Below, piece after piece: positions 12,330 through 22,282 of a stretch of DNA of 64,000 nt; within the stretch, counting starts at the first letter, position 1; the number at the start of each line of letters is the position of its first letter. The DNA lies in the NCBI GenBank assembly GCA_020744425.1, contig JAGMUV010000004.1:3038001-3102000 (forward strand), in the 5' to 3' direction. The DNA comes from Dactylonectria macrodidyma. Its lineage: Eukaryota; Ascomycota; Sordariomycetes; Hypocreales; Nectriaceae. A model generated the notes under the pieces. That model ran no database searches. It was not told where the DNA came from and was given only the letters and a program-made list of their open reading frames with translations. A program made the position numbers and the translations under genes.

Positions 12330-12773
12330 TTTCCTATATTTCGATTGCGAGCGTTCGCGAGACTTTCATTTTTTGTCTCATCCGGCTGCGACGATCGAGA
12401 CACTCCAAGTTGCATGGGTGCTCTGATCTCTCTTTTTTGGTTCATCGCTTTTGATTGCACTTGAACAAAAACCTCTAAGTGACTTCTCATCTCGAAGACT
12501 TATCATCCTTTCAATTGTGAGCCTTTCGAGTTTCAGCAGTGTCAATTAATAGTTACGGAACACTTCAGCTTATGATGAGAAGTCAAAGGTCGGCGTGTAT
12601 TGTCAATCATGGACTTGAGCATGGAAGCGAGTGAGAATGCTATAAGCACAACAATTTGGATTTCAACCAGATAAACGTAGTCCTAACCTGATGCATGTGA
12701 TGAATTAGATCAAGCTTGTACTGGTGCTTGTCTTGATGCGATCAGAATCTCAGGTCTCCTCCAAAACACAGCA
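12330..12773. other. Intergenic, 3' flank of tRNA and carboxylesterase
   Basis: A-T rich spacer between the tRNA and the 3' end of the minus-strand carboxylesterase. A T-run at about 12369-12374 is the only notable feature. No coding signal. Confidence 0.5.
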
Positions 12774-14702
12774 TCATCTTCCATACTGCTCAAGGGCAAC
12801 AGAGTTCATAAAGGTAGTTCCCGCAAGTCTGAAGGTGTCAGGTGTTACGCCGAAGCTCTTGGGTGTCAGATGAAAGTTCTCTCCATAGCCGCCAGTGGCA
12901 TTATAAATGGGCCACTTATCAACACCTGCAACTACAAAGCTTGTCAAAGGGGGGTTTCAACTTTGGGAGGTGTGAACTCACTTCCGTGGTTGTTGGGATC
13001 AAGATCGTGAATGAAGCTTATCCACATGCGAGTGGTAAGCTTCGCCAAGTCTATCACCTCCTGAGTAGCATTGAGGAAAGGGTTGATGCCGGCAGCGTAG
13101 CCTAGACCGTTGAGGTTATAGAAGACGTGACCAATCTCCGCAAAGTGAGTTGTGCCCATATACTCCCCTGTACAATTACCACCACGATTAATGAACTGAC
13201 AATAACGAATATGGGGGTTTTTGCTTGCTTACTTGAGGAACCCGGGGCGCGAGGGGTTTCAAAGAGGTAGGAGTACGCCGGAACTCCATGGTTGAACCAT
13301 GCATTGGTCCTGATGCGCCGCCATGCGAGGAACAGCTGATCCGTGTTCAAAGCGATTGCGCGTTTGTATTGTGTCCCAACTGGACCGCCACTGGTCACTC
13401 GGTACTCAGCCGGAAGACCAAGCGAATCGACGTTGGGGTATAGTGCCATGAGGATTTCCGTCGTGCTCTCATCTGGTCCAGCTGATCGGATGATGCTCCT
13501 GATTTGCGCGTCTGTCTTGATATCTGTACTGGTGAAAAGAGTGCCCTCATCCGTGTTGGTGCCGAGGAGGATTGGGGTCTTGGTGAATTTGCCATCGGCT
13601 AGCAACGTTGATGACAAGTCTGGGACAAGATCTCCGTCCACCACTGGATAAAAGCCTCCAGAGATCTTGGTGATTGTTGCATTGAGCTCACTAAAGGGGA
13701 CCTTGCGTAAGCATGCCAGCTTGTCGTCTTCAGAGTCACACCCAACCGCCTCGACGACTGTGTCATAGCGCTGCTGGGGTGCCGTGAGGTTCTTCATGTC
13801 AGTGCCTTCAGCACCAGATTGCGCAATGACGCCACGGAAGAGGCCGTCATCGCGGCCGCCAAAAGCAGTGGCGTGGTAACCGACGTTGCCTCCACCAGCG
13901 CTCTCGCCCCAGATGGTGACCTTTTTGGGGTCTCCGCCGAAAGCCTTGATGTTTTCGTTGATCCAGTGTAAAGCGAGGCGCTGGTCTTTGAGGCCGAGGT
14001 TGGCGACACCAGCGTCAAGAATATCTTGGGAAGCCATGAAGCCCCAGAAGGAAAGGCGGTCTAGACGCAACGTTAGATTCAAGGTCCCGAGAGATCGAAA
14101 CATTGGGGGCTGAGCAAAGAACACATACAGTCTACAGAGACACCAATGAATGGCTTGCCAGCCTTGACGGATTCCTCAACGATGAAGCTCAAATTGTACA
14201 CAGCGTTGGCGCTATAATCTGCTGACCAACCACCACCATGGATGAAGACGCCAACAGGCAGCTGTTTGCCTTGTTTCTTGCCCTTGTAGTTGGCAGGTTT
14301 GACGATGTTTAAAGTCAGGCAGTCTTCGCCTAGGGTGAATGGCCACGCGGCGCTGTTCTAGATTGCAAGGCGCGTTAACAAGCTGAAAAACAGACCAAGG
14401 ATAACATTGTAACTGTGGATATGTCTTACTCCATAACCGACACAGGAGTCAGCATACTCGGTAGCCTTTCGTTTCTTGAATGTTGTGTTCAAACTCTGGG
14501 GATTCTGGAGACGAAGGTCCCCAACAGGGGGTTGGGCGTAAGGGACCCCGAGAAAGAGGTCTTGATCATACGACGCAACATGTTTGCCTTCGTATGTTCC
14601 GTTCTTCACTTTGACCGTAGGCGATGCTGCGTTTGCTCCGATACAGAAAATACTCTGTATTAGAGGGAGAGCAGCAAGGGCAAGCCTGAGATATGGCGCC
14701 AT
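12774..14702 (-). CDS. Secreted type-B carboxylesterase/lipase
   Basis: Five exons on the complement (14702-14430, 14357-14129, 14060-13233, 13167-12982, 12925-12774) join in phase to 555 residues. A signal peptide covers about the first 25 residues (LALAALPLIQSIFCIGANA). Family landmarks follow in order: GVPYAQPPVGDLR, EDCLTLNI, the oxyanion motif HGGGW, VDYRLSFWGF, the nucleophile elbow GESAGG with Ser221, GTNTDEGTLF for the acidic residue, and GTTHFAEIGHVF for the His. It is an alpha/beta hydrolase of the cholinesterase-like fold, probably acting on extracellular esters or lipids; the substrate cannot be read. Several NxT/S sites suit a secreted glycoprotein. The gene stands alone with long spacers on both sides. 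Confidence 0.93.
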
Positions 14703-16944
14703 GATCGGGTGCCTGTTATTGAATGGCTACTCTGTTAAGCAGTGACGGTCAAAGGAGCTACAAGATGAGGTGTACATCGTTTCCTTTAAGAATACTGACT
14801 ATCGGTAAGAACGTCAAGGCTCAGGCCCCGAGTTACGGTCAACAACCAGGGTGGTGGTGAAGCTGCTCAAATAGGCCATCGTAAGCGCGCCCAGGGTTTT
14901 TTACAAGCGATCTTCCATTTAACCGGTTTAATGAGTCCCGGCATTCGACGCGTCCCTCTCGTTCATGGTGGACCTTCAGGACAAGTCCGGGGATCTTAGT
15001 TCGTGGAGATGACCATTTATGCGGGGAGAGAACCGGTAAAATACGTGAAAGTGACCAGTTGGTGGAGATGCGGCTCTCGGTGAGGGTCCTCCCCCACAGA
15101 TTCCCCAGAGATTCTCCGGACGCTGGTGAATTGCATCATTTCTAGCTCCTTAGGGCCATAAGTTATACGTAGTGGCTTAGATTTAATACCTACAAGCAGA
15201 TGAAACTTGCAACCATTTGTACTTTAGTGCTCGTTTTTCGGCCTCTGGAACAAGTCTCTGTACCGCTGGGCGCGGTGCTAATCTTGCTCCGAGTTGCGGC
15301 CTCATTGCAAAAACCTGGCCCTGGGACCTCGGTTCTTCAGCTATTGCGCCAGGTGAGGAGCACCGGACACTAGTGGAAGGTCCTTGTATTTATGGACAAC
15401 CCTTGTAGCATATGGATCCACTCAGAGAATAATCACCTTATCAGGAAAGACGTGCCTCAGATTCCTTGATCTAGTCAGCAACCATAGTCAGTGAGTCAGT
15501 CCCAATCACGAGATATAAATGTGTGAAAGATCTGGTTCATAACATACGATTCGGGACGACTGGGCATTCTTCAATCCCTATCTGCTCCTTATGGGGGATC
15601 AACAAGTTCGACCACTCATCGGGGCCCCGCGAGTGTACCATTGGCTCAACTCGGCAACAAAAGCAGAGCTAGAAATTTGTATACTACTGTTCACATAACC
15701 TAGCAATATCCTAGGTTCTTCTACTGCACCTAAGTCAAGGCTCAAAGTCCGAACATACAAGTGTGAATAGGACACCAGCAGCTATATATATAAGCCCTTC
15801 CTTCTTTATACTTCTCGCGTGGAGGCCATTCTGTGCCAGCTAAAAGTATGCTTGGTGGATTGGGCTGCTGTACTGATATCTCTAGCTTCAAAATTGCCTT
15901 CGCTATTAGTTGGGCATCCCACAGTTCGGCTGCATTGTATACCAAGTAACCCTATTCATCATCATCGGTATGAAAATCGAGTCGTAGCCGCTGGTGTCAA
16001 TGTCTGAAGCCATAGTCAACGACTAAGGTTCTGATGTCGTGAAGCCTTATAGCCTACTACTCTCAATCCAACCAACTTCAATGCCAGGGGCTATTGCCAA
16101 GCCGACAACAGATATTAGGAGGCCATGGCCCGTTAATTTAAGCGTCGCTACTTGAATTGTTGTACTTTACTAACTCAATGAGGTCACGTAGGGGTCTGTG
16201 GTCTCTAGAGGGTTCCGAGATATGCAAGCCTAGCGTTTAAAATGAAGCAATGTCTCTCGTTACCTAGCGTATGTTGGTTCTTTATCTGTCATTTGACTCA
16301 ATTGCGTTTGCTTTATCACATTCCATAGTCATGTATGGAGACATAGGCGCAAATGTTGATAATCTGTAATAATGCCAGAGAGCGACGAGTCGTCTCACGA
16401 CTCAAGTGCCAGTGACATAGATAAACTATCTATGTATTAGACAGGGAGAGCTGCTAGGAGTTTAATTACATAAATATCGTGTCATGAGCCTCTTAACTCA
16501 GCATACTAATTTCCCACGGCCGGGTTTCGCGCCTGGAGCCCGCGCTGAGCAAATACAGGGCTGGCAACTTTAAGCCGCAATCCTTGGAACTTTAGATTGA
16601 GAAATTAGGCGGTCATTGAGCAAATACTTGCTATTACTTCGTATGGAAACAAATTCCTGTATTTGAATTTCTATTTCGCAAAATGAATCCAGTCATGTTC
16701 TGTACCCAAATTTTAGCTCCGCAGGCTACCGATCGGAGGTCGCCGTGGCGCCGCCGGCGAGTAGTGAATATGCCCGTATGTGCAACGGACGGCTCCGATA
16801 AGAAGATGAACGCCGCTGGCACGCAGAATTGATAAAAGACACGCATCCAGAGATATATCAAATGGATTTCTCCCACATCTCCTGGTTTCTACAAATTTAC
16901 TCACCGCAACCTAACCAGACATCGCACTTCATTTCCACGCCATC
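14703..16944. other. 2.2-kb stretch without a supported gene
   Basis: Left part is the esterase promoter. A TATA-like run (TATATATATAAG, about 15783-15794, plus strand) has no convincing gene downstream. Two adjacent perfect hairpins lie at 16387-16435 and are listed separately. The right edge is the upstream region of the deaminase-like gene. Short open frames show no recognisable protein. Confidence 0.45.
16387..16435. repeat. Two adjacent perfect inverted repeats
   Basis: The first stem is GAGTCGT/ACGACTC (16387-16393 with 16397-16403, 3-nt loop). The second is ACATAGAT/ATCTATGT (16415-16422 with 16428-16435, 5-nt loop). Their close spacing in gene-free DNA is notable, but no function is evident. 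Confidence 0.55.
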
Positions 16945-17604
16945 ATGGCTTCCAAGTCCCCTGAAGATGTTCTAGTCGCCCTCCTGAGAACCATCGAATC
17001 TGACATTATTCCGCTCACTCGTGCCGGCGTCTCCTCTGGCAGCAAGCTCTTCGGTGCTGCCATCCTTTCTTCTGCAACACTGGAGCCCTACACTGTGTCA
17101 ACCAACAACGAGCGTGTCTCTCCCTTACTTCATGGCGAGATCAACTGCATTCAGCAATTTTACACTGTGTCCTTCCCAGACGCTAGCACGCGACCCAACC
17201 CGCGCGACGATTGCGTCTTCCTGGCGACGCATGAGCCTTGCAGCCTGTGTCTCAGTGGCATCACATGGTCGGGATTCAAGGAACTCTACTTTTTGTTCAC
17301 CTACGAGGACAGTCGTGACCGATTTGCCATTCCCTACGACATTGAAATTTTGGAGGAAGTGTTCCGAGTGCGTGCAACTGGAGAGGGCGATGAGGCTTTG
17401 AAAGAAAGGGCATTGTACAATAAAGTCAACAAATTCTTCACGGCTCAAAGCCTGGGTGATTTGGTAAATCGCGTTGATGATGCTCAAAGACGAGAAGAGT
17501 TGAGGCTCGAAGTGGAGAGGATCAAGGGCTTGTACGACGGACTAAGTGATGTGTATCAAGAGGGCAAAAGTAAGGGAGCCGATACAGCAAGCACATGGAA
17601 GTAA
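16945..17604 (+). CDS. CMP/dCMP-type zinc deaminase-fold protein
   Basis: A single exon encodes 219 residues. The zinc-deaminase signature is present: HGE at residues 63-65 (His ligand, catalytic Glu) and PCSLC at 98-102 (two Cys ligands), with GAAILSS as the first beta strand. The tail after about residue 150 is helical and charged. The family deaminates free bases, nucleosides or nucleotides, or tRNA adenosine; the substrate here is unknown. The first ligand context is HGEIN, close to guanine/cytosine deaminase types. The ATG at 16945 has a good context (CATCATGG). It precedes the transporter and amino-acid oxidase, so a salvage or nitrogen-release role is possible but inferred. Confidence 0.85.
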   Translation: MASKSPEDVLVALLRTIESDIIPLTRAGVSSGSKLFGAAILSSATLEPYTVSTNNERVSPLLHGEINCIQQFYTVSFPDASTRPNPRDDCVFLATHEPCSLCLSGITWSGFKELYFLFTYEDSRDRFAIPYDIEILEEVFRVRATGEGDEALKERALYNKVNKFFTAQSLGDLVNRVDDAQRREELRLEVERIKGLYDGLSDVYQEGKSKGADTASTWK

Positions 17605-18220
17605 TTCAGCCACGAGTTAAGGGTGACATTGTTGTTTTCTAGAAGTAAGATGCTTGGATAGATGTTTAATTATTACGACCTGAAATGGAAATTGCATAGC
17701 ATGTAGTTGTAGGGCGCACATGTGAGTGCCCATGAAGGGCGTCATAAATAAGCTCCTACTCTCCCCGCAGGCGAAGTCAGCGAGGTAAGGGTAACAACTA
17801 GTTCCTTGTAGATTAAACATTATACTTAAAAGGAGCACGCCGCTAATTAGTCAGACAACTACAAACTTTGAGCACGTCAAGGGCGGGACTGTCCTCAAAA
17901 TTCAAGTGATATTTGAGAGACTCTACACTCGGAGGTGGTACGTGGGTCCGGGATTAGACAGGCATCCCACAGCTCAACTCAATGTCCGGCCTTGACCGGC
18001 AGAGGGGATGACAACCACGACCAAAAGAGCTAAGACGCTTCAAGTATCTGAGCGATTCTTGTGAGAATGACTGACTATTTGTGCGAGGCGGGGTAAATAT
18101 CGTCACCGGTTCCGGAGGAGTTTGTGGGGAGCATCGTCAATCCTGGACGCCACATGTCACCGTAGTCCGCCATTCGGATGTCAGATCCGAGAGCGCATGA
18201 TCAAACAATTAATAAGAAAT

Positions 18221-18248
18221 AGGCCTTGAACCCTAGGCCTTGAACCCT
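18221..18248 (+). repeat. Perfect tandem duplication, 2 x 14 bp, upstream of MFS gene
   Basis: AGGCCTTGAACCCT occurs at 18221-18234 and again at 18235-18248, abutting, about 20 bp upstream of a TATA box. It could be a duplicated regulatory site or a replication-slippage product. Confidence 0.7.
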
Positions 18249-18267
18249 TGATTTTGAAAGTTTGGGA

Positions 18268-18274
18268 TATAAAT
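18268..18274 (+). promoter_or_regulatory. TATA box of the MFS transporter gene
   Basis: TATAAAT lies 96 bp before the ATG at 18370, followed by a CT-rich stretch. Position and context fit a core promoter. Confidence 0.5.
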
Positions 18275-18369
18275 TCCAAACTCTGGAGAGCCATTCCCTT
18301 TATCCCTTCTAATCTAAACTAATTTCTTCTTTCACAATCTCTAGCTACACCCTGAAGATTTCAGTTATT

Positions 18370-19750
18370 ATGCGACGTTCAACTGAGTCTGCAACTGTCG
18401 CACTTCGTCCACTTCCTAATGAGGAGGGCTTCGTAGATCGCGACAACTATGAACAGAACGACAATCATGTTCAAGTTCTACCACCCGTTGACAAAGGGTT
18501 GGAAGCCTGGAGTTTCCTTCTAGCAAGTTTCTTCATCGAAGCGCTGCTTTGGGGTAAGTGACACACGTCGCCCTCAACGTAGACAACATCGCTCACTGAC
18601 AAATTTCAAAGGCTTTCCTCTGAGTTATGGTGTCTTCCAAGACTACTATTCTCGCCAGCCCGAATTCGCCGGAGACAACAATATCGCCGTGATTGGCACT
18701 TTGTCGACAAGCATCTACTTCATCGGGGCGCCGTTCGCCATGCCTCTTGTCAAAAGGTTCCAGCGATTCCAGCGCTACATGGTGATTGTCGGTTGGTCTG
18801 GCTGCGCCCTATCTCTCCTTGCAGCATCATTTTGCACCTCCGTCAAGGGCCTCATTGCTACGCAGGGTGTTTTCTATGGAACAAGCTTCTTGATGTTGTA
18901 CTTTCCATTACTACGTATGCTCAACGAGTGGTTTGTTGAACGTCGCGGGTTCGCCTACGGTGTTCTCTATGCTGGAGGCGGTGCAAGCGGTGTTGGCTTG
19001 CCTTTTCTGCTTGAGATGTTGCTTTCAAAGTACGGTTATCGTACAACCCTTCAAGCAGTTGCAGTCGCCCAGTTCGTTTTGGTTGCGCCAGTCCTGCGCT
19101 ATGTCAAAGGCCGGCTTCCCCCATCATCGCATGCCGCCTTTCGCTCGGTCGACCTTCAATTCTTCTCGAACCCTCTGTTCTACTGTTTTGCGGTTTCAAA
19201 CTTGTTCCAAGGGTTTGCTTACTACATACCCTCGCTCTATCTTCCTTCCTTTGCTTCTGATTTGGGCCTGTCTACCACTATGGGTGCTCTCATTCTGGCC
19301 TTGAACAACGGCGCTACAGTCTTTGGCCAGGTTGGCTTCGGATTGCTCTCCGACCGGGTCAGCAATGTGCTTATCCTCGTCTGTGTGTCATCTCTTACAT
19401 CAGCTATCGCATCATTCACCCTCTGGGGACTTGCTAGTTCCCTCGAGACAGTCATGGTTTTCTCTCTCGTCTATGGATGGTTTGCTGGAGGGTATGCTGT
19501 CTTTTGGACTAAGTTTGGTTCGGTTCTATCGGAAGATCCTCAACTCCCCTTTAGTCTGATGGCTTTTGGCCGAGGCATTGGAAACATTGCGACTGGCCCA
19601 ATCGCAGCGAGTCTGACGACGGGCTCTGTCATGGCAGGGTATGGCTTGGGAAAATTTCAACCGCTAATCATCTTCCTGGGAAGCTTTATGCTCTGTTCAT
19701 CATTTGGAATTCTTGGGTATCCATTGAAGCGACAGCCCACAAGGTTTTGA
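18370..19750 (+). CDS. MFS transporter, monocarboxylate-transporter-like
   Basis: Exons 18370-18553 and 18612-19750 join in phase to 440 residues. After a ~45-residue polar N-terminus there are about 12 hydrophobic segments. Landmarks of the fungal MCT branch (SLC16-like) are WSFLLASFFIEALLWGFPLSYGVFQDYY, GTLSTSIYFIGAPF, the loop WFVERRGFAYGVLYAGGGASG, and in the second half GQVGFGLLSDRVSN. Members carry monocarboxylates or related compounds across the plasma membrane by proton symport or facilitated transport, and many are orphans. It is convergent with the L-amino-acid oxidase gene 391 bp away, so uptake of the resulting 2-oxo acids is an attractive but unproven role. Confidence 0.9.
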
Positions 19751-20141
19751 GCTGTCACTGTTTCGGAATTTCCAGACTAATTGACATTTTGTCCTCAGAT
19801 AGGAAAAACAATTGAAATGGACAACCATGGACCTGAGATGTCAGTGGGAAATTGGCTACGTACTTTGCCTTGGTGTTCCAAGGATCGGCTTGTCGGCACG
19901 GAGCAACACAGAATGATCACTGAATATTGTTTTGAGTAATAAAATGGTGTTTGCTAGAGGAGTCAGTTTTCTCTACTAGTTTATTATTTTCAACTAATGC
20001 CCTCTCTTCTAACAAGAGTCTCCAACCAGCGACGTTTCCTGTTCTTCTTGAAGCTTCTCGAGCAAAGGCATTAGTAGACTGCGCATCGCACAAGTTAGCG
20101 GCTTAGATCGTGAATTCTACCCATGGCTGCCCTTCAGAGCC
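19751..20141. other. Convergent 3' spacer
   Basis: Shared 3' flank of the MFS gene and the minus-strand oxidase, AT-rich with T-runs on both strands that suit polyadenylation. Nothing else seen. Confidence 0.5.
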
Positions 20142-22282
20142 TTAGAGGGTAATCCATCGGGCCATCCATGTTTGGGTGATCTGCTTGGCTTCATCTACTA
20201 GCCCAAGATCTAACAATATCTGCACCGTGCCTCTTGTGGCACTTTCAAGAGCGCTGAAGATCCACGCGTGCGTGTAACTTGTATGCTCACCAATGAAAAC
20301 AGTGTTGAACTCGGTCCGCCAGAAGGCGGGGATATACAACTGCTGCTGGCCAGTAATGGGCGAGGCCCAAGATCCCGCATGGTGTTCATCTTGCATCCAG
20401 CACTGACGATCCCAGTTTCCGGTCCAGTTGTCCTCCGCTACAGAGCCATGTATGTCAACTACGGCCTGCTGGACGTAAGCTACATGCTGCTCATCGGTCA
20501 TAGCACATGCGGTATTAGCGTCTGACCCTGAGATGTATGTAGCTAACAAGACACCAGGGCCGGTGCTATTGATCTCAAACGGAGGGTAGCAAATCTGGCC
20601 AATGAGCGGGATGTTGACACTACCGCAACCGCCATAGATGGGGTGATCAAGATGCTCCCAAAAACGAGTCTCGTATTGGATGGCAATCTTGGCAGCAGTC
20701 CCAAAGTTGTATCGCTCGATAGCACGCCGCATAAGGCTAGAGTAGGCAGGCAATTCCCAAAAGCGAAGAAGATTAAGGGGTACGGTGTTGAAGATGTAGT
20801 CGAATTCCTCGGTACTCGACTTGACCTCACGGGGGTTGCTACCAGTCGGGCGGTAGGAGACAGTGACTGTGTCACTATCGTTGTTATGCTTGACACCATG
20901 GATTTTGGAGTTGAAGACGACACGATCTTTGACAAGGTTCTCAAAGGCGGCTGGCATGCGGCTCAAACCTCCATCGATTGTGCGCCATGTGTCAGCCATA
21001 AAGTAAACCGTGTCGTATTCCCACATTGGACTAATGCTGGTTGTCGAGGCTACCTCATCGGTAACGTTGAGATCGGTTTTCATCACATAGCGCAGGTACT
21101 CGGCTTCGGAAAAGTCAAACAAGCCTTCCTCATTGGCTTGTTTGTGTGCCTTGAAAACATTACTGGCGTAGAGCTGTAGCTTTTCTGACGTCAAGCCTTT
21201 AAACTCATCGAGCGCTTCTTCCGCCTCAGCCACTGCTGTAGAATTTGAGTAGACCGTCTCTGTGGCATATCTAGGATCATTGGCAACTTCGCTCTTTCCA
21301 GGCCAAGTGCCATCTGGACGTCGCTTGGTGGTGGTCACGGGTGTATTGTCACTCGACTGAATCCAGGGGATAAATTTGACCTGCAGGCTCTCGTTGCCAG
21401 TGTTGAGCCCGTTGAGGACGTCGGCGAGCTGGTAGACCATTCGGTGATCCATAATTTGGTACGTTTCGTTGGTTCCTGGGTCCGTGAGAGAGTGTGGGAA
21501 ACGCATGGGGCCTAGCTCGTGATATTGGTGATCCTCGGGGCTCGAGTTATTGAGGTATGTTGTCCTGACGCGACCACCGACGCGGCCAGAGGATTCGATG
21601 ATTTTCCAATTATGAATACCCACTGATTCGAGTAACAACTATAGTATAATGTGAGCCAACTGAATATCTTGAACGCACAAATAGAAGACAGGAAACATAA
21701 TTGGCGACTTACGGATGTCATGAGGCCAGACATGCCGCCTCCGAGAATTCCGAATGACTTCTTCTTCTTCGTCGCAGCGACGAAAACTTCGTCAGGTTCT
21801 TTTTCGCTCATGTAAGCGACGCCGTCGAACCAAGCACCCAAGGGCTCGGCCACATCGGATAAAGTAGCCCGGCGAGTCAGTTTTCTCTTCTTCACGCTGA
21901 GCTCTTGTGACCTTCCAACGAGGCCACCGTCAACAAAGGCATGGAGGCAGCCCGAGATAACGTCGGAAGGAGTCACCCAAACGAACTTGGTCGGGCGTTG
22001 TTCTTCCCAGTCTAGATGACGCTTCGCGGCTGGGTGGTTGCCAATATGTGTGCGGCCGATTTGGTGGTGTGCCTGGGATATGGACTCAAGCGTACAAGAG
22101 CCGTACACGATGGTAAGCTCTCCGTTAAGTTCCTCATGGTAGTCGACATTGATGTTGTGAAGACCACCCTGCTCAACGTCAAATGGGCCTTGGAACGACA
22201 CAGATTGACTAATTGGTTTAGCGATACCAAGACCTAATAAGGCCGATGTGATGCCAATCAGCTTGGGCATGTGTAGAACCAT
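20142..22282 (-). CDS. Secreted L-amino-acid oxidase (FAD-dependent)
   Basis: Two exons on the complement (22282-21713, 21638-20142) join in phase to 688 residues. A hydrophobic N-terminus (PKLIGITSALLGLGIAKP) looks like a signal peptide. It is followed by a ~150-residue pro-like region as in fungal LAAOs. The FAD Rossmann motif spans the intron: GGGMSG at residues 181-186, Glu205 ending the second strand, then GRVGGRVRT. Later landmarks are MRFP, the DGGLSRMP motif (helmet region) and the C-terminal FAD block FIGEHTSYTHAWIFSALESATRG. Reaction by family: L-amino acid + O2 + H2O gives 2-oxo acid, NH3 and H2O2. The ATG at 22282 is preferred because it opens directly into the signal peptide; a second ATG lies four codons on. 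Confidence 0.93.

Larger units (their letters stand above)
17605..18369. other. Intergenic promoter region of the MFS gene
   Basis: Spacer with the deaminase 3' flank and the MFS promoter. It contains a perfect tandem 14-bp duplication and a TATA box, listed separately. Pyrimidine-rich sequence (18298-18345) follows the TATA box, as in highly expressed fungal promoters. No gene seen. Confidence 0.5.
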
